Position numbers and translations under genes: made by a program. Positions 6,776-10,583 of a stretch of 10,583 nucleotides of DNA are shown here, in pieces; the stretch's first letter is position 1, and each line of letters opens with the position of its first letter. The stretch spans positions 1-10,583 of the forward strand of contig CALNCH010000224.1 in the NCBI GenBank assembly GCA_937875245.1. The letters are read 5' to 3'. Under the pieces are notes generated by a model that was not told the origin of the DNA, did no database searches, and was given only the letters and a program-made list of their open reading frames with translations. This DNA is from an uncultured Spirochaetaceae bacterium. GTDB lineage: Bacteria > Spirochaetota > Spirochaetia > Treponematales > Treponemataceae.

Positions 6776-8512
6776 CTACTTTTTAGTAGATTTAATTTCC
6801 ATTTTGTTTGCATGCATAGCTTTATTTATAATAATTTGCTGTACAAGTTGTAATAAGTTACTTACAGTCCAATAAAGAAGTAATCCTGAAGGAGCACTAT
6901 AAAACATAAAGAAAAACATGAGTGGCATACCATACATCATAATTTTCATTTGTGTTGCTTGTGACCCGGTTCCACCACTTGTATTTGTAAATTTACCAAA
7001 TAATAACTGTGAAATAACATAAATTATTGGTAAAATACGAATTTGATTTCCAATGAAAGGAATGCTACTTTTCAAAGTATATATACTATCTCCAACAGAC
7101 AAGTCTGGAATCCAACCTGGTATAAACATTGCCCCACGGAATTCAAAATAGTTGTTAAACAAATTGAACATAGCAAAAATTAATGGAAATTGAATAAGTA
7201 ATGGTAAACAACCGGATAATGGATTATAACCAGTCTCTTTATATAGCTTTGCCATTTCAACATTTAATTTCTCTGGATTGTTTTTATACTTTGTTTGAAG
7301 CTCTTGCATTAAAGGCTGTACTTCTTGCATCTTTAATGTAGACATTGAACTTTTCTTTGTTAATGGGAATAAAATAACTTTTAACAAAATAGTCATTAAA
7401 ATAATTGAAACACCCCAGTTAGGAATCATCTTATAAAAAATTTCCATAATAAACTTAAGGGTTGCTTCCAACCAAGACCAAAATCCTGTATTTGATAAAC
7501 CTTCATCTAAACGTAAATTAGATAATTTCCAATAATTTTCAGTTGCATTGTTATATATTTCTAAGGTTTTTTCTGTTCTTGGACCAGCATAGATATAATA
7601 GGTATCTTGAACTGAAGATTGTACTATTGGTGATCTTGTAAGCATTACTTGAGCATTAGCATAAGAAGGTAAATCTAATGCTGTAGAATAAAGAGCCTGA
7701 GTAATTACAGATGTATTTACAGGAGAAACTAAAATCGTAAAGTATTTACCTGCTACACCAGTCCAAGTAAATCCTTTATCAAATACTTTTGATTGACCAT
7801 CAGAAAGTGTTTGTTTTTTCTGTTTTCCATCAGAATATGACATAAAAGTTCGGTTTTCATATCGATCAACTTTCTTGTCAAAATGGGGACCAATTTGTGG
7901 TGAAGTTCTTAATGTATAAGCTGCTCCCCCAAAATCTAGACCATTAAGTCCGTCATATCCTTCAATCAAAATATCTAACTTAAATACATATTCGTCAGGA
8001 TTAAAAGTATACTGTTTTACTAAGGTAAATTCATTTGCTGTTCCACTACTATTGTTAATAGAAAATTTCTTAAAAAAACCAATTGTATAATCATCTATCA
8101 TTTTTACATTAAAGTAATCATTAATGATGTTATTGTTATTACCAAAGGCTAAAGAAAAAGCTCTATTACTAGCTGTTATATTGTCTGCTAATTGAACACC
8201 TTCATCACCATCTTTATGATCTATTAATTCATAAGAAATAATGTCTCCACCTTTGTTTGTGAAAGTAACTTTTGCTTTTGAAGTTGTAATGGTGTATTGT
8301 TTTTCTTCTAGAGGGGAATCTGAATTTTCATCAGAAATAATACTAGTACTTGCTACATTTACAAGTGTTGGTTCTGTTTCTACAATTGACTGTGTATTTT
8401 CTGTTGGCAGTTGTTCAACAGCAACAGATGGATAGAATGTTGTTTGCACAAACATAAAACCCACTAGAACCAATGTTGATAAAATAATGGCCCAGATGGT
8501 ATTCTTGTCCAT
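6776..8512 (-). CDS. yidC: Membrane protein insertase YidC
   Basis: YidC inserts and folds inner-membrane proteins, alone or with SecYEG. The 578-residue length and layout are those of the Gram-negative form: a first membrane helix at about 5-25, a large periplasmic domain at about 60-340, and a C-terminal insertase core at about 350-560. The core shows VILFPLTKKSSMSTLKMQ (379-396), NPEKLNVEMAKLYKETGYNP with the coiled cytoplasmic loop, LPLLIQFPLIFAMFNLF, and a final APSGLLLYWTVSNLLQ. The groove residue that is Arg366 in E. coli aligns with Lys378, keeping the positive charge; Lys also occurs there in some other phyla. The C-terminus is Lys-rich, as expected for ribosome contact. The start is supported by GAGGAG (8521-8526 on the complement), which overlaps the yidD stop, so translation of the two is likely linked. 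Confidence 0.96.
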   Translation of the reverse strand: MDKNTIWAIILSTLVLVGFMFVQTTFYPSVAVEQLPTENTQSIVETEPTLVNVASTSIISDENSDSPLEEKQYTITTSKAKVTFTNKGGDIISYELIDHKDGDEGVQLADNITASNRAFSLAFGNNNNIINDYFNVKMIDDYTIGFFKKFSINNSSGTANEFTLVKQYTFNPDEYVFKLDILIEGYDGLNGLDFGGAAYTLRTSPQIGPHFDKKVDRYENRTFMSYSDGKQKKQTLSDGQSKVFDKGFTWTGVAGKYFTILVSPVNTSVITQALYSTALDLPSYANAQVMLTRSPIVQSSVQDTYYIYAGPRTEKTLEIYNNATENYWKLSNLRLDEGLSNTGFWSWLEATLKFIMEIFYKMIPNWGVSIILMTILLKVILFPLTKKSSMSTLKMQEVQPLMQELQTKYKNNPEKLNVEMAKLYKETGYNPLSGCLPLLIQFPLIFAMFNLFNNYFEFRGAMFIPGWIPDLSVGDSIYTLKSSIPFIGNQIRILPIIYVISQLLFGKFTNTSGGTGSQATQMKIMMYGMPLMFFFMFYSAPSGLLLYWTVSNLLQLVQQIIINKAMHANKMEIKSTKK

Positions 8513-8524
8513 TTATATAACTCC

Positions 8525-8746
8525 TCACGGTACTGGATCATATCCTCCACGAGAAAAAGGATGACATCTTAGAATTCTTTTAATTGCTAAGTAAGATCCC
8601 TTCCATGGTCCGTATTTTTTAATAGCTTCAAGCGAATAACTTGAACAAGTAGGATAAAACCTACAACTAGGTGGAAAAAGAGGAGAAATACAGACTTGAT
8701 AAAACCGGATCATAAGACAGAAGAATTTTGTAATGATTTTTCTCAT
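8525..8746 (-). CDS. yidD: Membrane protein insertion efficiency factor YidD
   Basis: This 73-residue protein is a short, basic, membrane-associated helper of YidC-dependent insertion (UPF0161/YidD family). The family's signature is complete: SPLFPPSCRFYPTCSSYS at residues 21-38, then CHPFSRGGYDPVP at the C-terminus, with Cys28, Cys34 and Cys61 conserved. The N-terminal segment is amphipathic and basic. Its ATG overlaps the rnpA stop by four bases (ATGA), and its stop lies twelve bases before yidC, in the rnpA-yidD-yidC order common across bacteria. No separate ribosome binding site is needed if translation is coupled to rnpA. Confidence 0.95.
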   Translation of the reverse strand: MRKIITKFFCLMIRFYQVCISPLFPPSCRFYPTCSSYSLEAIKKYGPWKGSYLAIKRILRCHPFSRGGYDPVP

Positions 8747-9105
8747 ATACTAATTAATCCAGCTTTTTTGCACAAATTACGAAATTGGTCACACCGTGTG
8801 CTGAACGAGTTTTTTCCTGGATATACTAATAAAAGTAAATCATATCCGGTGTTCAGGTGTGCTTTAATATATCGATAGGCTTCGCGACTATAGCGTTTAC
8901 ATCTGTTTCGTTGAACAGCATTACCATATCCGCGTGGAACAGCAAAGGCAATTCTGTTGTATTGTTTATCATTTTTAATAAAAAACATTTTAGCACCTTC
9001 AGTGCTGACTCGCCGTCCATTCTTAAACAGATTCTGAATATCTTCAGAACGTTTTACATGCTCTTCACATGTAAAACGACCGGTTTTAAACAAGACTGTT
9101 CCCAT
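8743..9105 (-). CDS. rnpA: Ribonuclease P protein component
   Basis: RnpA is the small basic protein that binds the RNase P RNA and helps it cut the 5' leader from pre-tRNAs. The 120-residue length is usual. The RNR signature is visible as RNRCKRYSREAYR at residues 66-78, preceded by FAVPRGYGNAVQ, where most homologues have a 'S+KVGNAV'-like stretch; here Pro-Arg-Gly-Tyr is a mild departure. The early FTCEEHVKRSEDIQNLFKNG matches the family's N-terminal pattern. Several Cys residues (13, 69, 105, 112) are present. The start at 9105 has TAGGG close upstream with a rather short two-base spacer. The gene lies 17 bases after rpmH and overlaps yidD by four bases, so it is part of the same operon. 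Confidence 0.94.
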   Translation of the reverse strand: MGTVLFKTGRFTCEEHVKRSEDIQNLFKNGRRVSTEGAKMFFIKNDKQYNRIAFAVPRGYGNAVQRNRCKRYSREAYRYIKAHLNTGYDLLLLVYPGKNSFSTRCDQFRNLCKKAGLISI

Positions 9106-9122
9106 TTCCCTAAACTAATAGA

Positions 9123-9278
9123 TTAATAAGGTTTCTTTTCATCGGAAACAGATAACTTTGATCTTCCTTTAGCTCTTCGGCGTTTTAGTATTAAACGTCC
9201 ACCCCGAGTCTTCATTCGAGCACGGAATCCGAATTTTCTGTTTCTTTTTACTTTACTTGGTTGATATGTCCTTTTCAT
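9123..9278 (-). CDS. rpmH: 50S ribosomal protein L34
   Basis: Reading the complement from the ATG at 9278 gives 51 residues beginning MKRTYQPSKVKRNRKFGFRA and continuing with RMKTRGGRLILKRRRAKGR. This is the full L34 pattern, including the nearly invariant start and the RM.T..GR..L..RR.KGR core. L34 is a small, very basic protein of the large ribosomal subunit. The C-terminus carries a short SKLSVSDEKKPY tail slightly longer than the typical 44-47 residue protein. AAAGGAGA (9286-9293 on the complement) lies seven bases upstream and is an excellent ribosome binding site. It leads the rpmH-rnpA-yidD-yidC-jag series. Confidence 0.97.
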   Translation of the reverse strand: MKRTYQPSKVKRNRKFGFRARMKTRGGRLILKRRRAKGRSKLSVSDEKKPY

Positions 9279-9298
9279 GAACACGTCTCCTTTATGTT

Positions 9299-9327
9299 AA
9301 GGATTTAAAAATCCTTGAATTTTATCA
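9299..9327 (-). promoter_or_regulatory. Candidate rpmH promoter and leader hairpin
   Basis: On the - strand TGATAAAAT (complement of 9319-9327) is an extended -10 element with one mismatch from TATAAT; no convincing -35 is seen. Just downstream, AAGGATTT/AAATCCTT (9299-9306 and 9309-9316) is a perfect eight-base inverted repeat with a tiny loop, so it would sit at the very 5' end of the rpmH message. It lacks a following T-tract and is not a clear terminator for the upstream gene. Function is inferred. Confidence 0.4.
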
Positions 9328-9360
9328 CACAGATGATATAGGTTACATAAATTAACATAT

Positions 9361-9882
9361 TTATGACTCATTGGTCAATATCTCTTTCTTAAGTCTCTCT
9401 AGTGTTTTTTCAAATTCTGCATTATAAACTTTTTTTTCGTTTACTACTTTATCATCAATACCAATATTTTTATCAGCCAATTCTAAATCTATTTTCTCTA
9501 ATCTTTCTTCAACTTCTTTTTTCACTCTTTCTTCATTATACTCAGCTATACCAGCTTTTTGTTCAAAAGTTTGCCCCTTTAATTTAAAAGACAAGTTTCT
9601 AATTTTTAATTCAGGATATAAATCATGCAATCCTTTTAATATAAATTTTTTATTTAATTGTAAAATTTGTATCCATCCAGAATGATCAACTTCTATTAAT
9701 AAGTTTTCATTCTTTAAATCAATTACTCTACTGTGAGCTGCTAATTTTGGACCATAATCATAAATTTTACTTATTATCGACTCCCATCCTCTAACAACAG
9801 AATTTGATTGTTCTAGTTGATCTCTATCTATATTGCTAAATATTCTATTTAAAATTTCACTTGCTGTTTGAAATTCGTTCAC
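9361..9882 (-). CDS. DUF721/DciA-like protein downstream of recF
   Basis: DUF721 includes DciA, the loader or helper of replicative helicase DnaB in bacteria without DnaC. With the GTG start at 9882 it has 173 residues. The domain covers about residues 1-105: Trp33 in VVRGWESI, HSRVIDL at 50-56 and LLIEVDHSGWIQIL at 61-74, the typical core. Residues about 110-173 are a charged Glu/Lys-rich tail, probably helical. The start is chosen because GGAG (9889-9892 on the complement) lies six bases before GTG; the in-frame ATGs at 9903 and 9894 have no such site, although 9903 would give 180 residues. The start falls inside recF, overlapping it by 26 bases. The recF neighbour fits a replication role. 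Family call is good; the DciA function is inferred. Confidence 0.8.
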   Translation of the reverse strand: MNEFQTASEILNRIFSNIDRDQLEQSNSVVRGWESIISKIYDYGPKLAAHSRVIDLKNENLLIEVDHSGWIQILQLNKKFILKGLHDLYPELKIRNLSFKLKGQTFEQKAGIAEYNEERVKKEVEERLEKIDLELADKNIGIDDKVVNEKKVYNAEFEKTLERLKKEILTNES

Positions 9883-10583
9883 TAAAAACTCCATTTTCAA
9901 CATTTAATATTTTAGTATCATGCTTCATGTATCTTTCATAAGGTTCACCAGGTAAAAAAGTACAAAAAAGCTGATCATATTCAGGAAGTAAAATAGTTAC
10001 CTTTTCTCTTTTATCAGGATCTAGTTCTAGTAAAACATCATCCATTAATAATACTGGCTTTTTAGAAGTTATAGATGTATAAAAGGAAGCTTGGCATATT
10101 CTCAAAAGTAATGCCGTTAATCTTCTTTGTCCAGTTGAAGCTGTTGATATAAAAGGTTTTCCTTTTCTCACAAACTTTATTTTATCTCTATGAGGACCGC
10201 TCATAGAAACTTTCATTATTTTGTCTGTTTCTCTTTTTTCAAAAAGTATTTTAATTATTTCATCTATTGATAAATCTTTCCATTGTGAATCATATTTTAA
10301 TGTGACAGAATCAATATCTGATACTTGTTCATATAATTTGGAAAAAAGCTGATTAAATTGGAAGATAGCTCTATCTCTTTTTTTTACGATTTCCGCCCCT
10401 ACTTCTGCTAATGAATAATCATAGGCTTCCAGTAAATCGTATTTTTCTTCTTTTAATAATAAATTCCGAGTTTTTAATATTTTTTTATATTTTCTGTTTA
10501 TATCTATATAAAGTAAATCATACATGGATAATGTTTGATCTATAAAAAAACGTCTTCTCTCAGGCTCACCAATAGAAAAATCC
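9857..10583 (-). CDS. recF: DNA replication and repair protein RecF, C-terminal two thirds
   Basis: RecF is an SMC-like ATPase that helps load RecA at gapped DNA through RecOR. The frame stays open to the window edge: 242 codons including the stop are visible, beginning with DFSIGEPERRRFFIDQ, the RecF 'G.P..RR+F+D' stretch that follows the ATP-binding lobe. The Walker A region and about the first 100-120 residues are therefore outside. The central part is helical (arm region). The ABC signature is STGQRRLTALLLR, and Walker B with D-loop is KPVLLMDDVLLELDPDKR, with Asp-Asp at 10037-10042. These are intact, so the gene looks functional. A Met at 10525 is internal, not the start. The end overlaps the DUF721 gene. 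recF usually follows dnaA-dnaN near the chromosome origin. Confidence 0.93.
   Translation of the reverse strand, partial: DFSIGEPERRRFFIDQTLSMYDLLYIDINRKYKKILKTRNLLLKEEKYDLLEAYDYSLAEVGAEIVKKRDRAIFQFNQLFSKLYEQVSDIDSVTLKYDSQWKDLSIDEIIKILFEKRETDKIMKVSMSGPHRDKIKFVRKGKPFISTASTGQRRLTALLLRICQASFYTSITSKKPVLLMDDVLLELDPDKREKVTILLPEYDQLFCTFLPGEPYERYMKHDTKILNVENGVFSERISNSK

Noticed and set aside
8857..9126. Open frame on the + strand across rnpA
   Set aside because: It is antisense to rnpA, whose RNR motif and operon position are unmistakable.
9320..9330. TTTATCACACA as a DnaA box in the gap upstream of rpmH
   Set aside because: It differs from TTATCCACA at several positions, stands alone, and the gap is only 82 bases, so there is no support for an origin here.
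10525..10525. Met codon at 10525 as the recF start
   Set aside because: The frame continues upstream to the window edge with conserved RecF sequence (GEPERRRFFID), so this Met is internal.

Overview
This window reads as chromosomal DNA of a low-GC spirochaete, most probably a carbohydrate-fermenting Treponema. The clues are a solute-binding protein with a signal peptide ending in the FASGAKES style seen in treponemal binding proteins, a lipoprotein with a loose spirochaetal-type lipobox, a cyclophilin-FKBP fusion PPIase, and a recF / DUF721 / rpmH / rnpA / yidD / yidC / jag cluster. The genus is an inference; the species cannot be told from the sequence.

Positions 1-4893 (+ strand) form an accessory sugar-utilisation module. 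It holds the last 39 codons of an AraC-type regulator, two LplB/YtcP-type ABC sugar permeases, their extracytoplasmic binding protein, and a cytoplasmic glycoside hydrolase of the GH105 (unsaturated rhamnogalacturonyl/glucuronyl hydrolase) type. No ATPase gene is present, as is common for this transporter type, which usually shares an MsmK/UgpC-like ATPase encoded elsewhere. The likely job is import of unsaturated oligosaccharides left by pectin or other polysaccharide lyases, followed by hydrolysis inside the cell. Two RNA structures appear to tune the module: a hairpin without a U-tract just before the binding-protein gene, and a strong intrinsic terminator between the binding protein and the hydrolase. 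The hydrolase has Asn where the family's catalytic Asp is expected.

A bidirectional terminator (4894-4926) separates this module from the converging - strand genes. Positions 4935-10583 (- strand, read from high to low coordinates) are core genome: the 3' two thirds of recF, a DUF721/DciA-like gene overlapping it, rpmH (51 codons, ribosomal protein L34), rnpA (RNase P protein), yidD, yidC, jag/khpB, a terminator, and a secreted lipoprotein PPIase fusing a cyclophilin and an FKBP domain. recF at the edge implies that dnaN, dnaA and the origin could lie just beyond 10583, but no origin is visible here. The rpmH-to-jag genes are tightly packed (4-bp overlap, gaps of 12-40 bases) and look like one transcript for ribosome/tRNA maturation and membrane protein insertion, with an extracytoplasmic folding factor downstream.

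No tRNA, rRNA, CRISPR, insertion sequence or phage feature was seen. The longest stretch without a gene is under 100 bases. Nothing here is clearly a new system. The best leads are the Asp-to-Asn change in the GH105 enzyme, the placement of the terminator before it, and the dual-family PPIase lipoprotein.
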